A stretch of DNA of 64,000 nt from Flavobacterium limnophilum (GTDB taxonomy: Bacteria; Bacteroidota; Bacteroidia; Flavobacteriales; Flavobacteriaceae): contig NZ_CP114289.2 of NCBI RefSeq assembly GCF_027111315.2, forward strand, positions 3,348,001 through 3,412,000. Direction: 5' to 3'. The notes beneath the pieces were generated by a model, which searched no databases, was not told the origin of the DNA, and saw nothing but the letters and a program-made list of their open reading frames with translations. A program made the position numbers and the translations under genes. Below, piece by piece: positions 27,035 through 36,232 of this stretch. Each line of letters starts with the position of its first letter. Within the stretch, counting starts at the first letter, position 1.

Positions 27035-29341
27035 ATGAACCAAGATTATATAAAAGCAGACAGTTGGTCCATCATTGAAGAAGGATTTGATGCAGAGAGC
27101 GTAAAATCGTCCGAAAGCCTTTTCAGTATTGGCAATGGCGCGATGGGACAACGCGCTAATTTTGAAGAAAATTACACCGGAGAAACCTTCCAAGGAAGTT
27201 ATATCGCAGGAATTTATTATCCTGATAAAACTAAAGTGGGTTGGTGGAAAAACGGTTATCCAAAATATTTCGCCAAAGTCTTGAACGCTCCAAACTGGAT
27301 TGGAATCGACATCGAAATCAATGATGAAAACCTGGATTTGAATACTTGCACGGCGGTTAAAAACTTTCGCCGTGAATTGAACATGAAAGAAGGTTGGTAC
27401 AACCGTTCATTCGAAGCGACTTTGAAAAATGGAACCGAAATTGCCGTAAACATTCGCCGTTTTCTGTGCATGAATTTGGACGAAGTGGGAGTCATCAACT
27501 ATGAAATAACGCCTTTGAACAAGGATGCAAAAATAGTTTACAAGCCTTATATCGATGCTGGAATTCACAATGAAGACGCCAACTGGGAAGAAAAATTCTG
27601 GGAAACGCTGGAAATAAAAAGAACTGGAAACGAAGGTTTTGTAACGGCACAAACTTTTAAAACCAATTTCAAGGCGACCACTTTTATGCAAAACAGTATT
27701 TTGGTCAATGGGAAAAACGGCAACATTTCGCCATCAAACATCAAAACTGGCGTCGACAAAATTCAATTTTCTTATGATGTCATTATTGGAAAAGGAGAAA
27801 GTTCATCCATCCAAAAAATTGGTGGATACACCGTTTCTTTAAACCACGCCAACACGCTTTCGGCAGCTGAAAACACCATAAAAGAAGCCTTGGCAAAAGG
27901 ATATGACAAATTGTTGGAAGAGCAAATTACCGCTTGGGCAAAAATTTGGGAAATGTCGGATATCACCATTGATGGCGACGTAAAAGCACAACAAGGAATC
28001 CGTTTCAATATTTTTCAACTGAACCAAACCTATTCTGGAAAAGATTCTCGTTTGAATATTGGGCCAAAAGGTTTCACCGGCGAAAAATATGGCGGTTCTA
28101 CTTATTGGGACACCGAAGCTTATTGCATACCGTTTTACATGGCGACCAAAGACCAGCAAGTTGCCCGAAATTTGTTGACGTATCGTTACAATCAATTGGA
28201 CAAAGCCATCGAAAATGCCGAGATCAATCTGGGTTTCAAAAATGGAGCTGCTTTGTATCCAATGGTAACCATGAACGGAGAAGAATGCCACAACGAATGG
28301 GAAATCACCCACGAGGAAATCCATAGAAATGGCGCGATTGCTTTTGCCATTTTTAACTATTACCGTTTTACTGGCGATTACAGTTATATTCCCGAAAAAG
28401 GATTGGAAGTATTGATTGGAATTGCGCGTTTTTGGCATCAAAGAGCCAATTTTTCGAAAGACAAAAACCAATTCGTTATTCTGGGAGTTACCGGACCAAA
28501 CGAATATGAAAACAACGTAAATAATAATTTCTACACCAATTATATTGCCAAATGGTGTATTGATTATACGTATGACCAAATTCAAAAAGTGCTTTTGGAA
28601 TACCCATCAGACCACAAACGAATTATCGAAAAAGTAAAATTATCCGATGCTGAATTGCAAGATTGGAAAAAAGTGTCGAGTAATATGTACTTCCCCAAAT
28701 CGGAAGAGTTGGGTATTTATTTACAACAAGACGGATTCTTGGACAAAGATTTAGTATTGGTAAAAGATTTGGACAAAAGCCAAAGACCCATTAACCAGAA
28801 ATGGTCTTGGGACAGAATTTTGCGTTCACCTTACATCAAACAAGCCGACGTATTACAAGGGTTTTACTTCTTTGAAGACCATTTTTCGACAGAAGAATTG
28901 AAACGCAATTTCGAATTTTACGAAGCATTTACCGTTCACGAAAGTTCTCTTTCGCCTTGTGTCCATTCGATTCAAGCAGCTAAATTGAACAAAATGGATA
29001 TGGCCTATACTTTCTATTTAAGAACTTCAAGACTAGACTTGGACGACTACAATAAAGAAGTGGAAGAAGGTTGCCACATCACCTCGATGGCGGGAACTTG
29101 GATGAGTATCGTGGAAGGTTTTGGAGGAATGCGGGTGAAAGATAACACGCTCCATTTTTCTCCAAAAATTCCGAAAGAATGGACAGGTTATTCCTTTAAA
29201 ATTAATTTCCGAAACCAGATTTTGAAGGTTGCCATTAACCACAGTGAAACACTGTTTGAACTCGAAGGCACTAGAAATCTGACTGTTTTCGTCAATGGCG
29301 AGCCTACTTTGGTTAAACCAAACAGCTTGACAACGGTTTAA
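27035..29341 (+). CDS. GH65 family maltose phosphorylase
   Basis: A 768-residue glycoside phosphorylase. It has the N-terminal beta-sandwich (ESLFSIGNGAMGQRANFEE), a linker, and an (alpha/alpha)6 barrel. The catalytic acid is E490 in TGPNEYENNV, and the phosphate-site and substrate-site signatures include EECHNEWEITHEEIHRNGA and the late TSMAGTWMSIVEGFGG. It cleaves maltose with phosphate to glucose and beta-glucose-1-phosphate, saving one ATP. Trehalose or kojibiose specificity cannot be excluded from motifs alone; the starch locus and neighbouring pgmB favour maltose. Confidence 0.93.
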   Translation: MNQDYIKADSWSIIEEGFDAESVKSSESLFSIGNGAMGQRANFEENYTGETFQGSYIAGIYYPDKTKVGWWKNGYPKYFAKVLNAPNWIGIDIEINDENLDLNTCTAVKNFRRELNMKEGWYNRSFEATLKNGTEIAVNIRRFLCMNLDEVGVINYEITPLNKDAKIVYKPYIDAGIHNEDANWEEKFWETLEIKRTGNEGFVTAQTFKTNFKATTFMQNSILVNGKNGNISPSNIKTGVDKIQFSYDVIIGKGESSSIQKIGGYTVSLNHANTLSAAENTIKEALAKGYDKLLEEQITAWAKIWEMSDITIDGDVKAQQGIRFNIFQLNQTYSGKDSRLNIGPKGFTGEKYGGSTYWDTEAYCIPFYMATKDQQVARNLLTYRYNQLDKAIENAEINLGFKNGAALYPMVTMNGEECHNEWEITHEEIHRNGAIAFAIFNYYRFTGDYSYIPEKGLEVLIGIARFWHQRANFSKDKNQFVILGVTGPNEYENNVNNNFYTNYIAKWCIDYTYDQIQKVLLEYPSDHKRIIEKVKLSDAELQDWKKVSSNMYFPKSEELGIYLQQDGFLDKDLVLVKDLDKSQRPINQKWSWDRILRSPYIKQADVLQGFYFFEDHFSTEELKRNFEFYEAFTVHESSLSPCVHSIQAAKLNKMDMAYTFYLRTSRLDLDDYNKEVEEGCHITSMAGTWMSIVEGFGGMRVKDNTLHFSPKIPKEWTGYSFKINFRNQILKVAINHSETLFELEGTRNLTVFVNGEPTLVKPNSLTTV

Positions 29342-29356
29342 AAACATTGAACCATA

Positions 29357-29403
29357 AAGGTATTTTAGTTGTTTAAGAGAAACTTAAACAACTAAAATAC
29401 CTT
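29357..29403. terminator. long perfect intercistronic hairpin between GH65 and the SusA-like gene
   Basis: Two perfectly complementary 21-base arms (29357-29377 and 29383-29403) with a 5-base loop. There is no T run right after it, so full termination is not certain. Confidence 0.6.
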
Positions 29404-29446
29404 CTCTTCTATATAAAATGTTGAACTAAATTTAATTGTTTATCAA

Positions 29447-31279
29447 ATGAAAAAGATATTTTTACTCTTCATTTTCACAACTTCCACTATGTTTGCACAA
29501 ATCGAAAAAATAGAACCTCCTTTTTGGTATGCCGGAATGCACAACCCGGAATTACAAATTATGTTTTATGGCAAAAACATGGCAAAATACCAGGTCACAG
29601 TTTCCAATTCGATTAAAATCACTAAAGTGCAACGGACTGAAAATCCAAACTATGTTTTCGTCACTATAAACACTAAAAATAGTCCCGCATCCGATTTTGT
29701 TTTCACTTTCAAAGGCAATAATTCCGTGGTTTTCACCCAAAAATATTCCTTGAAAAAACGAAGAGAAAATTCGGCACAACGCAAAAGTTTTGATGCCTCG
29801 GATATGATGTATTTAATAATGCCGGATCGATTTTCGAATGGCAAAAAAGACAACGATTCCAGTGATTTGACCCAAGAAAAATACAACCGTGATTTGCCTG
29901 GAGGAAGACACGGCGGCGATATTCTGGGCATCATCAATCATTTGGATTACATCCAGGAATTGGGCGCAACAACCATTTGGAACACGCCACTTTGCGAAGA
30001 CAATGATGCCGCTTATTCCTATCACACTTATGCCCAATCTGACGTTTATAAAATTGACCCTCGTTACGGAACCAATGAAGATTATGTGAGATTGTCTTCG
30101 GAAATTCATAAACGAAAAATGAAATTGGTACTCGATTATGTGACCAATCACTGGGGATTACAGCATTGGATGATCAAGGATTTACCTACCAAAGACTGGA
30201 TTAACCAATTCGAAAATTACACCCAAACCAATCACAGAAGAACCCTTGTCCACGATATTAATGCATCAAAAATCGACACTAAAATCTGTTTTAACGGATG
30301 GTTCGTCCCTTCGATGCCCGATTTGAATCAAAGGAATTCTTTGGTGCTAAACTATCTTACACAGAATGCCATTTGGTGGATTGAATATGCAGACTTGGAC
30401 GGTTTCAGGGTCGACACTTATAATTATGCCGATCCAGAAGCCATTGCAAAATGGACCAAAGCCATCACCAATGAATATCCAAATTTCAATATTGTTGGCG
30501 AAATTTCGATGCGGGATCAAGCCCAACTTTCGTATTGGCAAAAAGACAGCCCAATTGGAAAAATCCAAAATTTCAATTCCCATTTACCGAGCGTAATGGA
30601 TTTTATTTTATCGGATGCTCTTTTGATTATTTTCAACGAAGATGGTAATTGGGAAACCGGAATGGCAAGAATCTACAACAATTTTGCCAATGATTTTCTA
30701 TATCCAGACGTTAACAATTTATTGATTTTTGCCGAAAATCACGACACCCATCGAGTGAATCACGTCTACAACAACGACATTCGAAAATACAAAATGGCGA
30801 TGGCTTTGCTGGCCACCGTTCGTGGAATTCCTCAATTGTATTATGGTTCCGAAGTGGGAATGGCAGGCAACAAAGACGATGGCGATGCCGCTATTCGCCA
30901 AGATTTCCCCGGCGGTTGGGAAGGCGATCCCATTAATGCTTTTACCAAAGAAGGAAGAACGTCTGGGCAAAACGATTATTTCGATTTCACTTCCAAGTTG
31001 TTCAATTGGAGAAAAACCAAATCAGTGGTTCATTTCGGAAAAATGACGCATTACATCCCCGAAGACAATACTTATGTCTATTTCAGGTATAATGCCACTG
31101 AAAGTGTAATGGTTGTATTCAACAACAGTAGCGAAACCAAAACACTAAAGACGGACCGCTTTGCCGAAAATATCGGGAATTTCAAAACCGGAAAAGACGT
31201 CATAACGGATAAAATAATTGACGTGACCAAAGAAATTACGATGGAACCAAAATCGGTTTTGATATTGGAATTGAAATAA
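29447..31279 (+). CDS. GH13 neopullulanase/cyclomaltodextrinase-like enzyme (SusA type)
   Basis: A 610-residue GH13 enzyme with signal peptide 1-18 (ending MFAQ), so probably periplasmic. An N-terminal Ig-like domain (about 20-105) precedes the barrel. Catalytic residues: D323 (DGFRVD), E352 (VGEIS) and D433 (ENHDTH). The short GGRHGGDILGIINHLDYIQELG entry to domain B and the internal WFVPSMPDLNQRN are typical of SusA-like neopullulanases. It would break maltodextrins delivered by SusCD into smaller sugars. Confidence 0.93.
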   Translation: MKKIFLLFIFTTSTMFAQIEKIEPPFWYAGMHNPELQIMFYGKNMAKYQVTVSNSIKITKVQRTENPNYVFVTINTKNSPASDFVFTFKGNNSVVFTQKYSLKKRRENSAQRKSFDASDMMYLIMPDRFSNGKKDNDSSDLTQEKYNRDLPGGRHGGDILGIINHLDYIQELGATTIWNTPLCEDNDAAYSYHTYAQSDVYKIDPRYGTNEDYVRLSSEIHKRKMKLVLDYVTNHWGLQHWMIKDLPTKDWINQFENYTQTNHRRTLVHDINASKIDTKICFNGWFVPSMPDLNQRNSLVLNYLTQNAIWWIEYADLDGFRVDTYNYADPEAIAKWTKAITNEYPNFNIVGEISMRDQAQLSYWQKDSPIGKIQNFNSHLPSVMDFILSDALLIIFNEDGNWETGMARIYNNFANDFLYPDVNNLLIFAENHDTHRVNHVYNNDIRKYKMAMALLATVRGIPQLYYGSEVGMAGNKDDGDAAIRQDFPGGWEGDPINAFTKEGRTSGQNDYFDFTSKLFNWRKTKSVVHFGKMTHYIPEDNTYVYFRYNATESVMVVFNNSSETKTLKTDRFAENIGNFKTGKDVITDKIIDVTKEITMEPKSVLILELK

Positions 31280-31294
31280 AAAATCACACCTACC

Positions 31295-31326
31295 AAACCC
31301 GACAGGTTTTGAAACCTGTCGGGTTT
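31295..31326. terminator. intercistronic hairpin between the SusA-like and GH31 genes
   Basis: AAACCCGACAGGTTT pairs exactly with AAACCTGTCGGGTTT across a 2-base centre. It is GC-richer than the other hairpins in this operon and the 3' arm ends in TTT. Confidence 0.65.
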
Positions 31327-31339
31327 AAACACATAAACA

Positions 31340-33706
31340 ATGAAAAAACTACTTTTCTTATTATTCATAAGTTCGCTTTCCTTTGCCCAAAACGCAAATA
31401 GGAAATATATTTCGCAAGACTTGAAAAAAGAAGGTTTGGAAATAAAGACTTCCGATGGAATTTATTTTATAAAATTCAAGACTGACAAAATAGCCGAAGT
31501 TCAATTTACTCCAAACGGACAAACCAACAATCAAGAATCACAAGCAGTTGTGTTGAATGACGAAGAAATTCTTTATGACGGTCAATTCTCCGATAATTCT
31601 TCAAAAATTTCCTCCAAGAATATCACGATTGAAGTTGTTCATAGTCCTTTCCAAATTAAATATTTCGACAGAAAAAATAATTTAATCCTTTCGGAAAAAA
31701 ACGGTTACTCCAAAAAAGAAAATGCAGAAGTTCTGGATTTCAATCTCGACAAGACCGAAATGCTTTATGGAGGTGGCGCAAGAGTTTTGGGAATGAACCG
31801 TCGCGGGAATCGTTTGCAATTGTACAATCGCGCCAGTTACGGTTACGAAACCCACGCCGATTTAATGAATTTCTGTATTCCAATGGTGTTGTCATCAAAA
31901 ATGTATGCCGTTCATTTTGACAATCCCGCCATTGGCTACTTGGATTTAGACAGCAAAAAAGACAATACTTTGGCATATGAAACCATCTCTGGTCGAAAAA
32001 CATACCAAGTAATTGTAGGCGATTCTTGGACGGATTTGATTTCAAATTATACCGATTTAACCGGAAAACAACCTTTACCGGCTCGATGGACTTTGGGAAA
32101 TTTTTCCAGTCGTTTTGGATATCATTCGCAAGAAGAAGTGGAGAAAACCATCAAGAAATTTGAAGACGACAACATTCCTGTCGATGCCATAATTCTGGAT
32201 TTGTACTGGTTTGGCAAAGACATGAAAGGTAATATGGGCAACTTGGACTGGGAAAAAGAAACCTTTCCGAATCCTGAAAAAATGATGGCCGATTTGAATG
32301 CTAAAGGCATAAAAACCGTACTGATTACCGAACCTTTCGTCTTGACAACTTCCAAAAAATGGCAAGAAGCCGTGGACAAAAAAGTGGTGGCGACAGACAA
32401 AGTCGGAAATCCATTTACCTATGATTTCTACTTTGGAAACACCGGAATCATCGACATTTTCAAACCCGAAGGAAAAGACTGGTTTTGGAATGTTTACAAA
32501 CGATTAATTAATCAAGGCGTTGGCGGACTTTGGGGCGATTTGGGCGAACCCGAAGTTTTTCCGTCCGAAGCCATAACTGCCGGCGGAAAAGCCGATGAAG
32601 TTCATAATATTTACGGCCACGACTGGGCAAAATTGATTGCCGACGGTTACAAAAAAGATTTCCCAAATCAACGTCCGTTTATATTAATGCGCGCTGGTTA
32701 TTCAGGTTCGCAACGTTTTGGGATGATGCCTTGGTCTGGCGACGTGAGCCGAACTTGGGGTGGACTACAGTCGCAAACCGAGATTTCCCTGCAAATGGGA
32801 ATGCAGGGAATGGGTTATATGCACTCCGATTTAGGTGGTTTTGCAGGCGATTATTTTGACAATGAATTATACCTTCGTTGGCTGCAATACGGCGTTTTCC
32901 AACCAATATTTCGTCCGCACGCACAAGAAGAAGTCGCTTCGGAAGTGGCTCGAAAAGATATTATTACGAAAGCAAAAGCCAAGAAACTAGTGGAATTGCG
33001 TTACCAACTTTTGCCGTACAACTATACTTTGGCTTTCGAAAACAATCAAAAAGGAACGCCATTAATGCGCCCGTTATTTTTTGAAGAACCCAACAACACC
33101 AAATTATTAACCGTTTGCGAAACCTATCTTTGGGGGAATGATTTTTTGGTTACTCCAATCACGAAAGCTGGCGTAACTGCAACATCTGTTTATTTTCCAA
33201 AAAACAACAACTGGTTTGATTTCTATTCCGATAAAAAACAATTGGCAGGAACGACTTCAACCATTGCAGTTGCCGAAGACCACATTCCAGTTTTTGTGCG
33301 TGGTGGCGCTTTCATTCCAATGATAAAAACCATTCAAAATACATCAAAATATTCATTGGAAAACTTCGACTTGCATTATTATTTTGATGCAAAAACAACC
33401 CAAAGTTCTGGAAAAATATACAATGACGATGGAGCAACGGCAAACGCTTTCGAAAAAGGCGCATTTGAAATTTTGAATTTCAATGGCAATACCAATGGCA
33501 AAACAGTTTTTGTAAAATTGAATTCGGAAATTGGAAAAAACTTTCAGTCATTCGATAAAAATGTTTCGCTAATTGTCCACAATATAAAAGCAAAATCAGT
33601 GACCGTAAATGGAAAAACGATTGCTTTCAAAACCGTAAAAAACAATATAGAAATTCCAGTTTCTTGGAAAAAAGGAACTGGAGTTGAAATCAAAATTCAA
33701 TTGTAA
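31340..33706 (+). CDS. GH31 alpha-glucosidase
   Basis: A 788-residue GH31 enzyme with signal peptide 1-17 (ending SFAQ). An N-terminal galactose-mutarotase-like domain (about 30-230) is followed by the catalytic barrel (about 240-570) with nucleophile D400 (GLWGDLGEPE) and acid/base D468 (WSGDVSRTW), then two C-terminal beta domains. It removes terminal glucose from maltodextrins, probably in the periplasm. The classical Bacteroides sus locus uses a GH97 (SusB) at this step; here a GH31 holds that place. Confidence 0.94.
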   Translation: MKKLLFLLFISSLSFAQNANRKYISQDLKKEGLEIKTSDGIYFIKFKTDKIAEVQFTPNGQTNNQESQAVVLNDEEILYDGQFSDNSSKISSKNITIEVVHSPFQIKYFDRKNNLILSEKNGYSKKENAEVLDFNLDKTEMLYGGGARVLGMNRRGNRLQLYNRASYGYETHADLMNFCIPMVLSSKMYAVHFDNPAIGYLDLDSKKDNTLAYETISGRKTYQVIVGDSWTDLISNYTDLTGKQPLPARWTLGNFSSRFGYHSQEEVEKTIKKFEDDNIPVDAIILDLYWFGKDMKGNMGNLDWEKETFPNPEKMMADLNAKGIKTVLITEPFVLTTSKKWQEAVDKKVVATDKVGNPFTYDFYFGNTGIIDIFKPEGKDWFWNVYKRLINQGVGGLWGDLGEPEVFPSEAITAGGKADEVHNIYGHDWAKLIADGYKKDFPNQRPFILMRAGYSGSQRFGMMPWSGDVSRTWGGLQSQTEISLQMGMQGMGYMHSDLGGFAGDYFDNELYLRWLQYGVFQPIFRPHAQEEVASEVARKDIITKAKAKKLVELRYQLLPYNYTLAFENNQKGTPLMRPLFFEEPNNTKLLTVCETYLWGNDFLVTPITKAGVTATSVYFPKNNNWFDFYSDKKQLAGTTSTIAVAEDHIPVFVRGGAFIPMIKTIQNTSKYSLENFDLHYYFDAKTTQSSGKIYNDDGATANAFEKGAFEILNFNGNTNGKTVFVKLNSEIGKNFQSFDKNVSLIVHNIKAKSVTVNGKTIAFKTVKNNIEIPVSWKKGTGVEIKIQL

Positions 33707-33717
33707 TAAAAAAACTA

Positions 33718-33778
33718 AACCATTAAGAAATTAAGAAAATTAAGAACAGCTTAATGAGCCTTAATTTTCTTAATGGTT
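33718..33778. terminator. intercistronic hairpin between GH31 and the lipoprotein amylase
   Basis: The arm AACCATTAAG...AAAATTAAG (33718-33744, with a short internal duplication of AAGAAATT) pairs with CTTAATTTTCTTAATGGTT (33760-33778). A tract of A, not T, follows. Confidence 0.5.
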
Positions 33779-33791
33779 CAAAAAAAGACCA

Positions 33792-35438
33792 ATGAAAAAA
33801 TCAATTCTACTATTTGCATTTGCTTTAGTTTTCGCCAGTTGTTCCTCAACCAAAACAACGAAAACAGCCTCGAAAACTCCTTTTGTCTGGGAAAATGCCA
33901 ATGTGTATTTTCTTTTAATCGACCGATTCAACAACGGAGATAAAACGAACGACCAGACTTATAACCGAAATAAACCAACGGCAAAATTACGAGGTTTTGA
34001 AGGTGGCGATATTCGAGGCGTTATTCAAAAAATGGACGAAGGGTATTTTGAAAAACTGGGAATAAATGCCATTTGGATGACGCCGGTTGTAGAACAAATC
34101 CACGATGGAGTCGATGAAGGAACTGGATATACGTATGGTTTTCACGGTTATTGGGCAAGAGATTGGTCGGCATTGGATCCGAGTTTTGGAACCAAAAAAG
34201 ATTTGGCCGAATTGGTTCAAAAAGCGCACGCAAAAGGAATTCGAATTCTTTTGGATGCCGTTATCAATCATACTGGACCTGTTACTGCCGAAGATCCTGC
34301 TTATCCAGATGATTGGGCGAGAACCTCTCCAAAATGCACCTACAAATCCTACGATACTTACATCAATTGTACCTTGGTCGAAAATCTTCCAGACGTAAAA
34401 ACCGAAAGCAACGAGACTGTAGCTCTGCCTCCTTTCTTGATAGAAAAATGGAAAAAAGAAGGCCGGTACGAACAAGAAGTAGCCGAATTGGATGCCTTTT
34501 TTGCCAAAACAGGTTATCCTCGTGCACCAAAATATTACATTATGAAATGGTTGTCGGATTACATCACCGATTATGGAATTGATGGCTACCGCGTGGATAC
34601 TGCAAAGCATACTTATGAAGATGTTTGGGCAGATTTCAAGAAAGTTTGCGATGGAGCTTTTGCCGATTTCAAAAAAAATAATCCAAAAAAGGTATTGGAC
34701 AACAATGCGTTTTTTACCGTTGGCGAAGTGTATGGTTACAACATTGGAGCGAAAAAATTATTTGATTTCGGAGATAAAAAAGTCAACTATTTTGAAAATG
34801 GCTTTACCGGTTTAATCAATTTTGATTTTAGAAACGAAGCCAAAATGAATTACGAAGAATTATTCTCCAAATACAATTCGATTCTTCAAAATGACTTAAA
34901 AGGAAACACGGTGATGAACTATGTTTCTTCTCACGATGACAGTTATCCCTATGACAAGAAACGCGAAAAAACATTCGAAAGCGGCACAAAATTGCTGCTT
35001 GCACCGGGAATTTCGCAAGTGTATTATGGTGACGAAAGCGCACGTCCGCTGGATATTCCGGGAACTACAGGCGATGCAACCTTGCGTTCAATGATGAATT
35101 GGGACGAAATAAAAACCAATCCCGAAACTCAAAAAGTGCTTTTGCATTGGCAAAAACTGGGTAATTTTAGAAAAAATCATCCTGCGATTGGAGCTGGAAT
35201 TCACCAAGAAATTTCGGCAAGTCCTTATGTTTTCAGCCGAACTTTTACCAAAGATAATTTAACAGATAAAGTAGTTGTTGGATTGGATTTACCAAAAGGA
35301 CAAAAAGAAATTTCTGTTGGAACTATTTTCGAAAACGGAACAAAATTGAAAGATGTTTATTCCGGAAAAAATGCGGTCGTTTCGAATGGAAAAGTTCTAA
35401 TTGACACTGAATTTGATATTGTTTTATTGGAAAAATAA
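33792..35438 (+). CDS. GH13 alpha-amylase lipoprotein (SusG-like)
   Basis: A 548-residue GH13 enzyme with a lipoprotein signal (lipobox FASC, Cys17) and so probably membrane-anchored, possibly at the cell surface. Catalytic residues: D269 (DGYRVD), E312 (VGEVYG) and D382 (SSHDD). The start of the barrel (NVYFLLIDRFNNGDK, GFEGGDIRGV) is typical of amylases. The protein ends with a short beta domain. Last gene of the plus-strand operon; it would cut long maltodextrins or starch. It has no separate binding module. Confidence 0.92.
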   Translation: MKKSILLFAFALVFASCSSTKTTKTASKTPFVWENANVYFLLIDRFNNGDKTNDQTYNRNKPTAKLRGFEGGDIRGVIQKMDEGYFEKLGINAIWMTPVVEQIHDGVDEGTGYTYGFHGYWARDWSALDPSFGTKKDLAELVQKAHAKGIRILLDAVINHTGPVTAEDPAYPDDWARTSPKCTYKSYDTYINCTLVENLPDVKTESNETVALPPFLIEKWKKEGRYEQEVAELDAFFAKTGYPRAPKYYIMKWLSDYITDYGIDGYRVDTAKHTYEDVWADFKKVCDGAFADFKKNNPKKVLDNNAFFTVGEVYGYNIGAKKLFDFGDKKVNYFENGFTGLINFDFRNEAKMNYEELFSKYNSILQNDLKGNTVMNYVSSHDDSYPYDKKREKTFESGTKLLLAPGISQVYYGDESARPLDIPGTTGDATLRSMMNWDEIKTNPETQKVLLHWQKLGNFRKNHPAIGAGIHQEISASPYVFSRTFTKDNLTDKVVVGLDLPKGQKEISVGTIFENGTKLKDVYSGKNAVVSNGKVLIDTEFDIVLLEK

Positions 35439-35465
35439 TTCATTCTCAAAATTTTAAAAATTATT

Positions 35466-35518
35466 CGCAAAGTTCTCAAAGTAAATTTAATGCTTTGGGA
35501 ACTTTGCGTTTTTTCTTA
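35466..35518. terminator. terminator after the starch-degradation operon
   Basis: CGCAAAGTTC-TCAAAG pairs with CTTTG-GGAACTTTGCG and is followed by TTTTTTCTT, the only hairpin in this operon with a real T run. Confidence 0.8.
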
Positions 35519-35545
35519 ATTACCTTTACGGTAAATTTGACGTAA

Positions 35546-36232
35546 ATGAATTCCATTCTCAAAATTGGTCATCGCGGAGCAAAAGGGCATCAACCCGAGA
35601 ATACTTTGATTTCTTTCCAAAAAGCCATTCATTTGAAAGTTGACGGCATCGAACTGGACGTACATTTGAGTTCCGATGGGGAAATAATCGTGATTCACGA
35701 CGATACAATTGACAGAACCACCAACGGAAAAGGTTTTGTAAATAAACTATCTTTGCCCGAATTGAAGATGTCGCGGATAGAAAATGAGTATGAAATCCCA
35801 ACACTGAAGGAAGTTTTTGATTTGGTAAACCAACAATGTTTGGTCAATATTGAAATCAAGGGAAAAGGAATGATAAAACCAGTTATCGAGTTGATTGAAT
35901 CGTATGTAGAAAATAAAAACTGGAAACACGACCAATTTTTGATTTCAAGTTTCGATTGGATTTCGTTGTTGGACATTCATTTGCTGAATCCTGAAATTCC
36001 TTTGGGCGTTTTGACAGAATATGATTTGGAACTTGCTTTTGCTTTCGCCAAATTCATCAACGCAAATTCTGTTCACGCTCATTATCATTTATTGTCCGAA
36101 AAAATGACGATGCAGATGCAGGAAGAAGGTTTTCAAGTATTCGCCTGGACCGTCAATGAGTCAGAAGACATTCAAAAAATAAAATCATTCAACGTAAACG
36201 GAATCATTTCCGATTTTCCAGATAGAATATGA
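35546..36232 (+). CDS. glycerophosphodiester phosphodiesterase family protein
   Basis: A 228-residue TIM-barrel phosphodiesterase. The N-terminal signature IGHRGAKGHQPENTLISF holds the catalytic His and the metal-binding Glu; the second catalytic motif is ELDVHLSSDGEIIVIHDDTIDRTTNGKG. No signal peptide, so cytoplasmic. It hydrolyses glycerophosphodiesters to glycerol-3-phosphate and an alcohol. The stop overlaps the next start by 4 bases, which implies translational coupling with the flavoprotein. Confidence 0.94.
   Translation: MNSILKIGHRGAKGHQPENTLISFQKAIHLKVDGIELDVHLSSDGEIIVIHDDTIDRTTNGKGFVNKLSLPELKMSRIENEYEIPTLKEVFDLVNQQCLVNIEIKGKGMIKPVIELIESYVENKNWKHDQFLISSFDWISLLDIHLLNPEIPLGVLTEYDLELAFAFAKFINANSVHAHYHLLSEKMTMQMQEEGFQVFAWTVNESEDIQKIKSFNVNGIISDFPDRI

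Noticed and set aside
27839-28585. 248-codon minus-strand frame inside GH65
   Set aside because: Antisense shadow of a gene with intact catalytic motifs; no signal or domain.
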